64,000 nucleotides of DNA. It comes from a virus. Positions 17,155 through 26,909 of the stretch are shown piece after piece; within the stretch, counting starts at the first letter, position 1; every line of letters begins with the position of its first letter. A model generated the notes under the pieces. That model saw nothing but the letters and a program-made list of their open reading frames with translations. It searched no databases and was not told the origin of the DNA. The stretch is from the IMG/VR virus record IMGVR_UViG_3300032304_001768, positions 18,327 to 82,326 of that record, one strand, 5' to 3'. Made by a program: the position numbers and the translations under genes.

Positions 17155-18771
17155 ATGGCACAAATGATACTCGACTTCCCGGAAGGCTACACCCCTTCGA
17201 CACATCAGGCAAAAATAATCACCGAGATTGAAAAGGCCATTGCAAACAATGAGAAATTTATTGTTTGCAATGCTGCGACAGGAACGGGAAAATCATTTTT
17301 CGCTCCTACTTTGGCAAATCACTTCGGAGGACCAACAGCAGAATGGAATTCAAAGGTTGATGATTACTCCATTTATGGAGAAGATGGCGCTGAATTTGCT
17401 GAAAACCAACCGTTGTTTGGTGTGTATGCATTAACAATAACAAAATCCCTACAAGATCAATACAAGCAAAGCTTTGATTTCGCTCAGGTCTTGAAAGGAC
17501 AAAGCAATTATCAATGCAATTACGATGATACCCTGACTGTTGACGTTGCTCCATGTTTGTATCTTCCAGCATTGAAAAATGAATGTTGGTCTTGTAATCG
17601 ATGCTCGTATTACAATGATAGAAACACCATGCTGAAAGCTGAATTCGCGGCTTTGAATTACAGCATGTATTTCTCATTGCCTTCTCATTTGAGGAAACGT
17701 AAAGTGTTGGTGCTGGACGAAGCTAGTGAATTGGAAGATCAGCTTGTCAGTCAATTTACATGTGAGATTGATATCCCATTCTTGATGAAAACCCAAACTG
17801 CGGTTACGGCATTTCCAGATGATGAGAAAAGTGTAAAAGTTCTGACATGGTTAGGCAAGCTAATGGGAGCATTGACCAATTCAATTGAGAGTTACAAAGA
17901 ATATTTCAAAACCAAGAAAGGAAAAGATTTGGAGTTTACTAAAAAGAAGTCTGAATACACCAAACTTGCCAACCTTTCAAAAAGTGTCGAACTACTGATC
18001 AGCACTTTTAATGATAGTCAATACATCGTAGAGCATATCGAAAAGAAAATTCGATTCACCCCTCTCAAGATTGATAAATTGAGCCGTTATTTGTTTGACA
18101 ATGCTGATCATGTTGTGTTGTTGAGTGCAACAATCATTGATCCTGTTAATTTCTGTAAGAATTTGGGCATTCCAAAATACAAATACATTGAAATCGACTC
18201 ACCATTTGATGCGGAAAAGGCTCCCATTTATGTGCTGGCTCACCAAAAGATCAACTTTGGCAATTTAAAGACATTGCTGCCTACCTTGTGCAAGCAAATT
18301 GATGGCATTTTGAATGAGCATGCCGATCAAAAAGGCATCATCCACACCCACACTCAATACATAGCAGACTATATTCGAGACCATGTGAAGAGTAATCGAT
18401 TGATATGTCGTGAAGCTGGCGTTACCAATGAAGATATTCTTGAAAAGCACACCGAAGACGCTGGACCTACGGTATTGGTATCGCCATCAATGACTTATGG
18501 AGTTGACTTAAAGGGTAAATTGGCTGAATTCCAAATCATATTGAAGGCTCCGTGGCTTCCTACCAAAGATGTCAGAGTCGAACGAATGATGAAGTTGGAT
18601 AAAGAGTGGTATTCTAATAAAATGCTATGCACTTTGGTTCAAGCGTGTGGTCGTGGAGTTCGCAGCGTCAAGGATGAATGTGTTACATATGTGCTTGATG
18701 GCAGTATTTTCGATGCTGTATCTCGGAACAAAAAGAAACTTCCCAAGTATTTTATTGATAGATTTCAGTAA
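17155..18771 (+). CDS. DinG/XPD-type superfamily 2 helicase
   Basis: About 538 residues from the ATG at 17155. It has Walker A NAATGTGKSFF, a cysteine cluster (C in APCLYLP, then ECWSCNRCSYY) in the position of the XPD/DinG 4Fe-4S domain, VLVLDEASELED as motif II, VVLLSATI as motif III and a C-terminal VQACGRGVRS as motif VI. These enzymes unwind DNA 5'-3'. T4 uses Dda for comparable early work; this may be an analogue. The start is chosen because upstream sequence forms a promoter -10. Confidence 0.78.
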   Translation: MAQMILDFPEGYTPSTHQAKIITEIEKAIANNEKFIVCNAATGTGKSFFAPTLANHFGGPTAEWNSKVDDYSIYGEDGAEFAENQPLFGVYALTITKSLQDQYKQSFDFAQVLKGQSNYQCNYDDTLTVDVAPCLYLPALKNECWSCNRCSYYNDRNTMLKAEFAALNYSMYFSLPSHLRKRKVLVLDEASELEDQLVSQFTCEIDIPFLMKTQTAVTAFPDDEKSVKVLTWLGKLMGALTNSIESYKEYFKTKKGKDLEFTKKKSEYTKLANLSKSVELLISTFNDSQYIVEHIEKKIRFTPLKIDKLSRYLFDNADHVVLLSATIIDPVNFCKNLGIPKYKYIEIDSPFDAEKAPIYVLAHQKINFGNLKTLLPTLCKQIDGILNEHADQKGIIHTHTQYIADYIRDHVKSNRLICREAGVTNEDILEKHTEDAGPTVLVSPSMTYGVDLKGKLAEFQIILKAPWLPTKDVRVERMMKLDKEWYSNKMLCTLVQACGRGVRSVKDECVTYVLDGSIFDAVSRNKKKLPKYFIDRFQ

Positions 18772-18787
18772 TCAGTATTTTCTCTCA

Positions 18788-18793
18788 TAAATA
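18788..18793 (+). promoter_or_regulatory. Late promoter -10 box TAAATA
   Basis: Within ATAAATA; it ends 5 nt before the GTG at 18799 and so supports that start. Confidence 0.65.
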
Positions 18794-18798
18794 AATGA

Positions 18799-19905
18799 GT
18801 GGTAAAATACTCATATCATCATGAACAACTCGATTTGCTGATGCTTTTTACATCAGCATTCGATGATTGTTTGCTTTATCGTTACGATGCAAAAACAAGA
18901 CTTCCAGCGTCTAAAATTGACGTTAGATACATTCATGGACCGAAACAAAAGGTAATTTATGACATTGTTTCGAAGCAGAAGAATTTAACACTGCCTGTCG
19001 TGTCTATCGAACAAACCAATTTGACGAGAGATGCTGACAGAGTGATGCATAAAAACCAGAATATTTATAGACCAACATCTAATAATTCTGGTAAAATTCC
19101 AATGCCTGTTCCTGTAACAATGAATTTGAAAATTTCAATCATTGCAAAATACAAGGAAGATATTGATCAAATCGTTCAAAACTTTGTAACAGTAGCAAAT
19201 CCATATTTCGTGGTGTCTTGGAAAGTTCCAAGTGCATTTAAGTTGGATTTTATTGATGAGTTAAGAACTCAAATAGAATGGGATGGTAGTATCAGTTACT
19301 CGACTCCGAGTAATATGGCGGCTGAAGACAAATATCGTATCACGGGCGATACATCATTCACAATCAAAGGTTGGCTATTTCAATCTACAGAAAATTCAGA
19401 AGGATTGATTTATGAAGTCGATACAAATTTCATAGCCTCTGATTTGACAAAACGAATTTTGACATATGACGATTATCCAGCATTGTCTGGTGCATATGAG
19501 GAAAATGAAATGATATCAGTATCAGCATACCCACAATTCACCAATTTGTATTTCAATTCAACTGGTGATATTGTTCCGATAAGAGAAAATATTGAAATCA
19601 AAACGATGAACGAAAACAAGTTCACCATTTTGGGTAAGCGATTCTCATTCAACAACAACTGGTATCTGAGCAGCGGAAATCCATCGTTGTTTTCTGGATA
19701 TGAAAAAATCACAACAGCCAAATTTCCAACCATTTCGGCCTATCGACTTCCATACGAATATGTATCAGTTGCGGATGACAATATGGCTGTTATTACCTTG
19801 CCGCCAAATTCATTGTCGGCATCCGGTAGATTCACTTTTGTAACTTCCAATAGTGCGGGGTGGACTTCTTGGAATACTGTGATAAATACAGATATCACAC
19901 ATTAA
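18799..19905 (+). CDS. gp15-like tail terminator / sheath stabiliser
   Basis: A 368-residue protein that begins with GTG (MVKYSYHHEQLDLLMLF). Two segments align with T4 gp15: PVPVTMNLKISIIAKYKED followed by IDQIVQNF, and GWLFQSTENSEGLI. In T4, gp15 caps the tail and joins it to the neck. The protein is longer than T4 gp15 (272 residues) at the C-terminus. It is read from its own late promoter and is followed directly by the portal gene. Confidence 0.72.
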   Translation: MVKYSYHHEQLDLLMLFTSAFDDCLLYRYDAKTRLPASKIDVRYIHGPKQKVIYDIVSKQKNLTLPVVSIEQTNLTRDADRVMHKNQNIYRPTSNNSGKIPMPVPVTMNLKISIIAKYKEDIDQIVQNFVTVANPYFVVSWKVPSAFKLDFIDELRTQIEWDGSISYSTPSNMAAEDKYRITGDTSFTIKGWLFQSTENSEGLIYEVDTNFIASDLTKRILTYDDYPALSGAYEENEMISVSAYPQFTNLYFNSTGDIVPIRENIEIKTMNENKFTILGKRFSFNNNWYLSSGNPSLFSGYEKITTAKFPTISAYRLPYEYVSVADDNMAVITLPPNSLSASGRFTFVTSNSAGWTSWNTVINTDITH

Positions 19906-19931
19906 TAATCAATGATTATTTTTCAAATTCC

Positions 19932-19937
19932 TAAATA
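19932..19937 (+). promoter_or_regulatory. Late promoter -10 box TAAATA
   Basis: Ends 6 nt before the portal ATG at 19944. Confidence 0.65.
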
Positions 19938-19943
19938 AAAGAT

Positions 19944-21782
19944 ATGGCAGGTTCTGATAGTTCATCCACTCCAAATGGAAATAAAAATTACGTAGCAAGC
20001 GACGGTAGAGGATCGACGTTCGATAGATCGATGCAATCCTTTATTAAAAGTCGTTCTCCGTATGCATATAAGGAAGCAGAGACCGACGAAAACACCAATA
20101 CAAAATACAAGTATTTCAAAAACGTCGGCATGCGCCGTTCTGAAGCGATTGCCAAAAATTCAGTAGCTCTAAGCAACGAATACAACAACACTCCATATGG
20201 AACCATCCATCAGGATAAAACATTCGGGGATGTTATGTATGCAAAGGTTTCCGAGGACAAGCCGGGACGTTTGCGTGATTATAGAACTATTGCGGCGTTC
20301 TCCGAAGTGTCTGATGCATTGGATGAAATTTGTGATGCGTGTATCAATACAGATGATAAGGGAAATATTGTAACCATCGATTTTGTAAATGATTCATTGA
20401 AATCCGAAGAGAAGACAAAAATTCAAGATGAATTCAATAAATTCATTTACTTCTTCGACCTCAAGAACAAAGGATGGAGATATTTCAGACAATTGCTTAC
20501 CGAAGGTGAGTTGTTCTTTGAAAACATCATTCACGAAGATTATACAAAACAAGGCATTTTAGCAGTTCAAAATCTACCTGCCGATAATATCGATCCGATT
20601 TATTCCAACATTCAGAACATGTTGATCAAAGGATTCTTGTATAACAAGCCGATTTTCGATAGATACAATACGAAAAAAGTAGATAAGTTTGAACACATTC
20701 CATTTGAAGAAAATCAAATCATCTATGTAAACAGCGAACAATACAATGAAACCAAGGATTTCGTAATTCCGTTTGTTGAAAATTGCCGCCGTGCTTATCG
20801 TCAGTTGAGCATGATCGAAGATAGCGTTGTCATTCACAGAATGGTTCACGCTCCATTGCGTTTTGTTTTCAACGTTGACGTTGGCAGAATGGCAGTTCCA
20901 CAAGCTGAATCATATCTTAAGCGTCTTCAGCAACAATACTGGTCAAGCAAAACATTTGATGTTGATCAAAATGATATTGTCAAAAAATACAATCCACAGT
21001 CCATGTTGGATAGTTATTGGTTTGCCAAGCGCCAAGGTCAAGAAGCAACTTCTGTTCAAACTATCGGTGGACAACCAAGTGATGGCAATTTGGATGTATT
21101 GGATTGGTTCTTAAAGAAATTGTATAGATCTCTCAAGGTTCCTACAAACAGACTCAAAGAAGATTCAGCTAATAGTGATGGTGCTCAAATGCTCAATGAG
21201 GAATTGAAGTTTGCAGATATGGTGATTCGCCATCAACAAAAATTTGCAGTTGGTATTAAAAAAGGATTTATAACTCACTTGAAACTTCGTGGAGTTTTTG
21301 ACGATCTTGATATTGAAGAGCAAGAAATCGAAATTGATTTCGTAAGACCGGGAACGTTCTTCGAAATGCGAGACAATCAGAAGAAGCAACTAAAAGTTGA
21401 TATGTATCACAGCGTCATGGGAACTTCTCATGTTTCTGATACATTTGCCAAGAAGAAGTATCTAGGATGGGACGACAAAGACATTCTTGCAGACCGTGAA
21501 TTTAGACGTAAAGACGCTGAATTTGAATGGGAAATGCAACAAATCGCTACAATGGGTCCAGATTGGAAAGCTCAAGTTATTGCTCAAGCAAATGCTGGTG
21601 CAGAAGGCACACCTGCGGAAGCTCCGATTGGCGGCGGTGGCGGTGGAATAACACCACCTCCAGCGTTTGGTGGTGGTCCTACTGGCGCGGGCGAAGAAGC
21701 TGGGGGTGGAGAAACACCACCACCTTTTGGAGGCGAGCCAAATCAGACTCCACCTCCGGGTGAAGGTCAACCAACTGAATAA
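19944..21782 (+). CDS. Portal vertex protein, gp20-like
   Basis: A 612-residue protein of the T4 gp20 family: YRTIAAFSEVSDALDEICDA, RMVHAPLRFVFNVDVG, YLKRLQQQYWSSK, QSMLDSYWFAKRQG and DWFLKKLYRSLKVPTNRL are in the family order. The portal forms the 12-mer through which DNA is packaged and on which prohead assembly starts. The C-terminal 60 residues are a Gly/Pro-rich low-complexity tail not present in T4. The start is fixed by the late box. Confidence 0.93.
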   Translation: MAGSDSSSTPNGNKNYVASDGRGSTFDRSMQSFIKSRSPYAYKEAETDENTNTKYKYFKNVGMRRSEAIAKNSVALSNEYNNTPYGTIHQDKTFGDVMYAKVSEDKPGRLRDYRTIAAFSEVSDALDEICDACINTDDKGNIVTIDFVNDSLKSEEKTKIQDEFNKFIYFFDLKNKGWRYFRQLLTEGELFFENIIHEDYTKQGILAVQNLPADNIDPIYSNIQNMLIKGFLYNKPIFDRYNTKKVDKFEHIPFEENQIIYVNSEQYNETKDFVIPFVENCRRAYRQLSMIEDSVVIHRMVHAPLRFVFNVDVGRMAVPQAESYLKRLQQQYWSSKTFDVDQNDIVKKYNPQSMLDSYWFAKRQGQEATSVQTIGGQPSDGNLDVLDWFLKKLYRSLKVPTNRLKEDSANSDGAQMLNEELKFADMVIRHQQKFAVGIKKGFITHLKLRGVFDDLDIEEQEIEIDFVRPGTFFEMRDNQKKQLKVDMYHSVMGTSHVSDTFAKKKYLGWDDKDILADREFRRKDAEFEWEMQQIATMGPDWKAQVIAQANAGAEGTPAEAPIGGGGGGITPPPAFGGGPTGAGEEAGGGETPPPFGGEPNQTPPPGEGQPTE

Positions 21783-21817
21783 TAACAATTGGTTGCAATA
21801 ATATTCTGTTAACTTCA

Positions 21818-21823
21818 TAAATA
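21818..21823 (+). promoter_or_regulatory. Late promoter -10 box TAAATA
   Basis: Within ATAAATA; ends 6 nt before the GTG at 21830. Confidence 0.65.
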
Positions 21824-21829
21824 ATAATT

Positions 21830-22972
21830 GTGAGTGAACTTTGCCAGATTACGCCTATTAGCGCATTTATGTCTACTAACCTCAATTCTAAAATTGAGTG
21901 TTATCAACAATTAGGAGAGCGCATAATGAGAATGTTGGGATACCCTATGATAAACGTAGAGTTGCATCCTGACCAACTTTATGATGCAATTTCCATGTCA
22001 GTTGAATTTTTCACAAAATACGCGGGATACACCCAAGAATTTTTGATTTTTGATAGTAACTTATATGAACCTAATAAGGGATTGCGTTTGGATAATCTAT
22101 TCACAGTTGCCAATACAGGATTTAACTTAACTCAAAAGTTGGCAGAACCACAAAGAGCAAATCCTGATTTTACTGCCGATATTCCAGATGCTTTGTATGT
22201 TTCCCTCACAGCAATTCCGCAAAGTTATTTTGCATCCAGCAGTTCTTTGAGCGGTGCCGTCGCTAGTGATGGCATCACAGAACTTCAGATTATTGATCAG
22301 GCGATATTCTCAGAATTGACTGCGTTTAGACCATCTCTTAGCGCATCATTTAAGAAATCTCCTCAGAAAACTCTTTCAGTTCAATGTCAACCAGTTCAAA
22401 ATGCTACCACATTCAACAACATGTTTGACTATGATGTGATGGATTACCGTAAAGTCATGGCTGTAACTGATTTTGAAGAAGGTTCTACAAACGGTATCAA
22501 CACGCTGTTTACTCTTGAGCAGACTATGGCCCAGCAGACATATTTTAGTTATGCTATGGGTAACTATGGATTTGACTTGCTTTCATGGCACACAATGAAA
22601 GATTGGATTGAAACTAGAGAAAAAATGCTTGCAATACGTAAAGATTTTTATTTTGATGAAAGAACCCAATATTTCAGATTAATCCCACAGCCTAAAAATA
22701 CCAGATTCTATGGAGTTATATCATGCTATGTTGAACGTCCATTAAGAGATCTAATCAAAGAAAAGTGGGTATTGGAATACGCAGTCGCACTATCCAAAAT
22801 TATGTGGGGTAGAATTTTAACTAAAATTACAGGAGTGTCTTTGTTGGGTGGTGGATCATTAAATGGTGGTGAAGTATTATCCGAAGGCGTTAATGAAAAG
22901 GAACGTCTTGAAACCTTCTTGATCGAAGGTGGATATGGTGATTTCCAGCCTATCAGCTTATTCGTTGGATAA
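21830..22972 (+). CDS. gp13-like neck / head completion protein
   Basis: A 380-residue protein. The region IMRMLGYPMINVELHPDQLYDAI and the C-terminal LEYAVALSKIMWGRILTK followed by GVSLLGGGSLNGGEVL match the plan of T4-type gp13 neck proteins. T4 gp13 (309 residues) joins head and tail with gp14. GTG at 21830 is placed correctly after a late box; an in-frame ATG at 21869 would give a start closer to T4 and is the alternative. Confidence 0.68.
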   Translation: MSELCQITPISAFMSTNLNSKIECYQQLGERIMRMLGYPMINVELHPDQLYDAISMSVEFFTKYAGYTQEFLIFDSNLYEPNKGLRLDNLFTVANTGFNLTQKLAEPQRANPDFTADIPDALYVSLTAIPQSYFASSSSLSGAVASDGITELQIIDQAIFSELTAFRPSLSASFKKSPQKTLSVQCQPVQNATTFNNMFDYDVMDYRKVMAVTDFEEGSTNGINTLFTLEQTMAQQTYFSYAMGNYGFDLLSWHTMKDWIETREKMLAIRKDFYFDERTQYFRLIPQPKNTRFYGVISCYVERPLRDLIKEKWVLEYAVALSKIMWGRILTKITGVSLLGGGSLNGGEVLSEGVNEKERLETFLIEGGYGDFQPISLFVG

Positions 22973-22975
22973 TTT

Positions 22976-23434
22976 ATGGCATTACCTCTTAAAAGGGACA
23001 AGCGATTCCGACAAGGATATTACACTCCAAAAAATCCCGGTAAATACATGGGATCTGGACAAGCCATTTACAGAAGTGGGCTGGAGTGTAAATTCTTTGT
23101 ATTTTGTGATAACAATCCAAATGTAGTTCGTTGGGGAAGTGAAAATATAATCATTCCCTACAAATCCAAAATCGACGGAAATTGGCATAAGTATTATGTT
23201 GATAATTATGTCGAGATTATGGAAGGAAATACATTAGTTCGATATTTGATAGAAATCAAACCTCATAAGCAAACTCAAAAACCCGTTAGTAAACAGGGTA
23301 AGAAAAAAAGTAGTTTGTTGTATGAACAAACTCAATGGGTTATAAATGCCGAGGGTAAATGGCCCGCTGCTGAAAAATACTGTAAAGACAGAGGTTGGAA
23401 ATTTTTGATTATTACAGAAAAGCAATTGCAATAA
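22976..23434 (+). CDS. gp4-like head completion protein (PD-(D/E)XK nuclease fold)
   Basis: A 152-residue protein: YTPKNPGKYMGSGQAIYRSG, FCDNNPNVVRWGSENIIIPY, YYVDNYVEIM and RYLIEIKPHKQT (E-x-K active-site strand), ending KYCKDRGWKFLIITEKQL. This matches T4 gp4 (gp50.65), which completes filled heads and trims DNA ends. It starts 3 nt after the gp13-like gene. Confidence 0.88.
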   Translation: MALPLKRDKRFRQGYYTPKNPGKYMGSGQAIYRSGLECKFFVFCDNNPNVVRWGSENIIIPYKSKIDGNWHKYYVDNYVEIMEGNTLVRYLIEIKPHKQTQKPVSKQGKKKSSLLYEQTQWVINAEGKWPAAEKYCKDRGWKFLIITEKQLQ

Positions 23435-23447
23435 ATACAGTTCGATC

Positions 23448-23453
23448 TAAATA
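23448..23453 (+). promoter_or_regulatory. Late promoter -10 box TAAATA
   Basis: Ends 6 nt before the ATG at 23460. A second TAAATA lies at about 23433. Confidence 0.6.
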
Positions 23454-23459
23454 TTGTAA

Positions 23460-25991
23460 ATGAAATTGTTTAGCGAAAAGGTTAACAGCACCTTTACTAA
23501 CTCTTCTTTTAACGTCTTACAGGTTGAAAACTTCTCGGAAATTTTCTTCGATGTTTATGAGATTGAGCTTAACAAGATCAAATATCCAGCTGAAAAGATC
23601 GATGAGCATGACGGTCATCCTGTGGTATCTGTTCCTGTAGTAATTGGTGAGCAGGAATATAAATATCCATTTGTCCTATTAAAAGGACCATTTGAGGTAT
23701 TGTTCAATGAAAAGAACAATAGTGTAATTGAAATTCCAGAAGCTCCTGAACTTATCGAAGAATCTATCGAAGAAGTTGAAGATGTCGCGGAAACTACTAA
23801 TTTTGAAGTTCAGCCGAATTATGATGATTTGCTTAGAGAAAATTCCAAAAAGGAAATTCTGAACCAAATTAAAATAGCGAAACAACAAGCTGCTACAAAA
23901 ATCAAAAAACTCAAAGAGTCTGCTCTTTCAGAAGCTACTTTTGATATCAAACTCAAGAAAAAAGAATTTGATAAGACTCTACAAGACGCAAAAGACACCC
24001 TTGTAAATGAGTTTGTTCAAATTTCCAACAGCATCAAATCTGAATTGTTAGACGTTAATAACGATAGATATTCAGAAATTAAGGATACAGTATCTGCAAA
24101 AATTGGTTTACTTGCTGAAAATCTTCAAAGAAATATAACTGAAGATTTTAAATCTGCTTCTAAATCATTCGACGCCAATATCAGAGCGTTGGTAATGGAA
24201 TTGCATACATCATCGGTTTTGCCAAAATTGAAAGATGAGTTGACTGTTATCGCATCTGATGTTGTTGAAAAGGTTTCAAAAATTGAAGAATCTTTAAATG
24301 ACAAGCTTTCGAACAAAGTTGACGTTTCCATGCTGGAGGGTGTCAACAATGAAATTAATGCAATTCAAATAGCTAATATTGAATTGAACAATAACATCAA
24401 CAAAGGCGTTAATAAAGCGTTGTCGCGTCTTGGGAATGTCAATAACAAAATTGACGATGCGATTGTCGATTTGTCGGAAAGTGTTGATATTAAAATAAAA
24501 TCAGCTACTGATAACATCACAAATTACTATTCTTCTAAAATAAAAGAATTAGAAGATCAAACATTTGAGATTAATGAGAGTAGTAGGAGATATTTCATCG
24601 ACTTGATTCAGGAATCTAAAAATAACCTGATTCAAGAAATTAGAAATATCAAAAAAGATGCTCCGATTGAATATGTAATTGAATCCAAGGCAGGCAGAAC
24701 TTCTAAGAGTTTTGATTCAATCACAAGCGAACTTGATAAAAAAATATCTGATAAAATTTCAGATGAAGTTATACGTCTTCGTAAATACATATCGCTTTAT
24801 TCGGGTGGTGGAACAGTTGCCCAGCAATTCGCCGCTGGTGGTATAATGAATGGAGATTTAACTGTTGTTGGTTCGATATCCGCTTCAAACTATCTCGGTT
24901 TGGTTGTCCCTAATCCAGATCTATCACAGTATCTACCAATATCAGGTGGAACCATCACAGGAAATTTAATTGTAAATAATACACTCTCAGCATACTCTCT
25001 GTCAGCTGATCGTATTTTCGCATCTCAGTTAGACGCACTATCTGCTAACATCACAGTCATTGACATCAAGCAATACGAATTATCTGGATTCAATGTAACT
25101 GGCAACTGCACAATTCAAGGTAGTGTTAGTTCAAACAATGCTGTGTATGGTTCTAATTTAGTTTATCTTGGTGGTAACGCAGCAGGATCTAACCTTATTA
25201 TCGGAACCAATGATAGTTATAACTTAGCTCTTGAAACCGATGGTGTAAATAGAATGACCATTTTAAGTTCTGGTAACACTGGTATTGGGACATCTACACC
25301 AAATGAAAGACTGACAGTAGTTGGTAATATAAGTTCGAGTGGAGCTATGATTGCTTCAAATTATAACCCCGGAACAAACGTTGCTGCATTTTTACAAACA
25401 CCGACAAGTAATAATTTAAGAGCAGCATTATCGGATGAAACTGGAACTGGGGCAAATGTATTCGCTGATAATGCTACGCTGTCAAATCCAACAATCAATA
25501 ATGCACTAACATTAAATGCTACAACATACACATACACAAGTGCAGCTGCTATTAGTCACCTAGCAGGACTCGGAACTCGTAGAGCTAGACTATCTTCAGA
25601 TTTGGTAGTTCCTACTGGTAATGTCACTGTTAATGCACTAACACTACCAGTAGTATCAGGCAAGACCTACAAACTTCACCTCCATTTGTTTAACTCAGGC
25701 ACTGCGGGTTGCACAGTAAATAGTCAAATCGTTTGTAGTTTTAACATTACTAATGCAAATTTATTTTATAGAAGACCTGGTGTTGAGGGAACGAACACTG
25801 TGTTAGTAGCCTCCCCTTGGACTGGGTTCTCTTACTTTAACAATACAGGTGCCACCACTCAAGCTGCCATTATGGAGGGTTATTTTACTGCTGCTTCTAG
25901 TGGAAACTTTGGCTTTTCATTTGGATCAACAGGTGGGACGGGAGCTACTCTCTTTGCAAATAGTTTTGTTGAACTAACAGAAATTTTTTAA
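23460..25991 (+). CDS. Large fibrous structural protein (tail fibre or head fibre)
   Basis: An 843-residue protein. Residues 1-85 form a small globular head, 120-430 are a long charged coiled coil, and the rest is a repetitive beta-rich shaft with tail-fibre features: GGTITGNLIVNNTLSA, repeated LSA units, and GNTGIGTSTPNERLTVVGNI, a motif widespread in phage fibre shafts. The C-terminal 160 residues look like a globular tip (SGTAGCTVNSQIVCSF, ASSGNFGFSFGSTGG). It lies among neck genes, so it may be a fibritin-like whisker or a head fibre rather than the main tail fibre. Confidence 0.75.
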   Translation: MKLFSEKVNSTFTNSSFNVLQVENFSEIFFDVYEIELNKIKYPAEKIDEHDGHPVVSVPVVIGEQEYKYPFVLLKGPFEVLFNEKNNSVIEIPEAPELIEESIEEVEDVAETTNFEVQPNYDDLLRENSKKEILNQIKIAKQQAATKIKKLKESALSEATFDIKLKKKEFDKTLQDAKDTLVNEFVQISNSIKSELLDVNNDRYSEIKDTVSAKIGLLAENLQRNITEDFKSASKSFDANIRALVMELHTSSVLPKLKDELTVIASDVVEKVSKIEESLNDKLSNKVDVSMLEGVNNEINAIQIANIELNNNINKGVNKALSRLGNVNNKIDDAIVDLSESVDIKIKSATDNITNYYSSKIKELEDQTFEINESSRRYFIDLIQESKNNLIQEIRNIKKDAPIEYVIESKAGRTSKSFDSITSELDKKISDKISDEVIRLRKYISLYSGGGTVAQQFAAGGIMNGDLTVVGSISASNYLGLVVPNPDLSQYLPISGGTITGNLIVNNTLSAYSLSADRIFASQLDALSANITVIDIKQYELSGFNVTGNCTIQGSVSSNNAVYGSNLVYLGGNAAGSNLIIGTNDSYNLALETDGVNRMTILSSGNTGIGTSTPNERLTVVGNISSSGAMIASNYNPGTNVAAFLQTPTSNNLRAALSDETGTGANVFADNATLSNPTINNALTLNATTYTYTSAAAISHLAGLGTRRARLSSDLVVPTGNVTVNALTLPVVSGKTYKLHLHLFNSGTAGCTVNSQIVCSFNITNANLFYRRPGVEGTNTVLVASPWTGFSYFNNTGATTQAAIMEGYFTAASSGNFGFSFGSTGGTGATLFANSFVELTEIF

Positions 25992-25996
25992 TCTAT

Positions 25997-26068
25997 GAAT
26001 ACACAACTAATAACCAAAGAATTTGAAAAGATATTACCTCACAAAGTAGTCGAGGTTGTAAGATAGAC
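25997..26068 (+). CDS. 23-residue open frame, probable gene remnant
   Basis: The frame encodes MNTQLITKEFEKILPHKVVE and three more residues. The start resembles the N-terminus of a small phage protein family (MxLITKE...), and the rest is missing, so it is probably a truncated remnant next to the fibre gene. No promoter box is visible. Confidence 0.3.
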
Positions 26069-26100
26069 TGCTATTCACCAAGAAATTCTATGCTAAAAAT

Positions 26101-26475
26101 ATGATCGAATCATTAACACCAACACAATACAATAGAGAGCTTGCTAAAATTCAAACTAAGGCAGCTCGTCATTATGCAATCACACAGAACGAATGCTATC
26201 AAAAGTTCTGGAATCGTGATCCTCAAGTCATTCTTGATAGTATCAATAGCAACATACCTTTGACACTCGAACGATTCGAAGGTAACACCGATTTGGGAAT
26301 AGCCGTAAACAAGCAGTTAGAAAAGACTGATGTAGGTGAACGCTGCATAGTTACTATGCCGCAAGGCTATTCATTCAATGGCTCGGTATTTGAGTATGCA
26401 GTTCCAGTCATTATTACAGAAGATATAGACATAACAGAAACTATCACAGTTCAGACGGATGATACTCTTTATTGA
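26101..26475 (+). CDS. Hypothetical virion-region protein
   Basis: A 124-residue protein with helical first half (YNRELAKIQTKAARHYAITQ) and beta-rich second half. Unrecognised. It lies between the fibre gene and the head-assembly operon. Segment TERCIVTMPQGYSF-like regions suggest a small folded domain, not low complexity. Confidence 0.5.
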   Translation: MIESLTPTQYNRELAKIQTKAARHYAITQNECYQKFWNRDPQVILDSINSNIPLTLERFEGNTDLGIAVNKQLEKTDVGERCIVTMPQGYSFNGSVFEYAVPVIITEDIDITETITVQTDDTLY

Positions 26476-26544
26476 ATTTTATCTACTGCTAGTAGATTGG
26501 TGTTAATTGACTATATTGGTTAGAGAAATGAATACAAGGCTAAT

Positions 26545-26550
26545 TAAATA
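26545..26550 (+). promoter_or_regulatory. Late promoter -10 box TAAATA
   Basis: Ends 5 nt before the ATG at 26556. Confidence 0.7.
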
Positions 26551-26555
26551 ACTTT

Positions 26556-26870
26556 ATGGCATCAGACGCACAATACATTCCATATTTCAATAACAATATC
26601 TGTAAATCTTTCAGACAATCAATATCAACTTCTTTGGTAGCGTTATCTGCACAGGTTTGCTCGGAAGTTATAATCTACAATAAGACTGGTGGGGATATTA
26701 CAATTTATGATAATAACAACTTCTCAGTTCTTAATAGTTTGTTATTATCAAACAATGACAATGTTGTGATACGAGGAATTACAAATACCAATCAAGTAAG
26801 CGCATCTGCATCATCAGCAGGCGCAATGTATTACAGAACTCAATATTATTCTTATACTCCAAGTAGATAA
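26556..26870 (+). CDS. Small virion-type protein
   Basis: A 104-residue, Ser/Asn-rich, beta-predicted protein (VIIYNKTGGDITIYDNNNFS). Its composition and size resemble small structural or head-decoration proteins of marine T4-like phages. It is read from its own late promoter directly before the prohead protease gene. Function not assignable. Confidence 0.55.
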   Translation: MASDAQYIPYFNNNICKSFRQSISTSLVALSAQVCSEVIIYNKTGGDITIYDNNNFSVLNSLLLSNNDNVVIRGITNTNQVSASASSAGAMYYRTQYYSYTPSR

Positions 26871-26898
26871 TATCAGTAGATTTAAAGCTTTACTTAGA

Positions 26899-26904
26899 TA
26901 AATA
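26899..26904 (+). promoter_or_regulatory. Late promoter -10 box TAAATA
   Basis: Ends 5 nt before the gp21-like ATG. Confidence 0.7.
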
Positions 26905-26909
26905 CAACT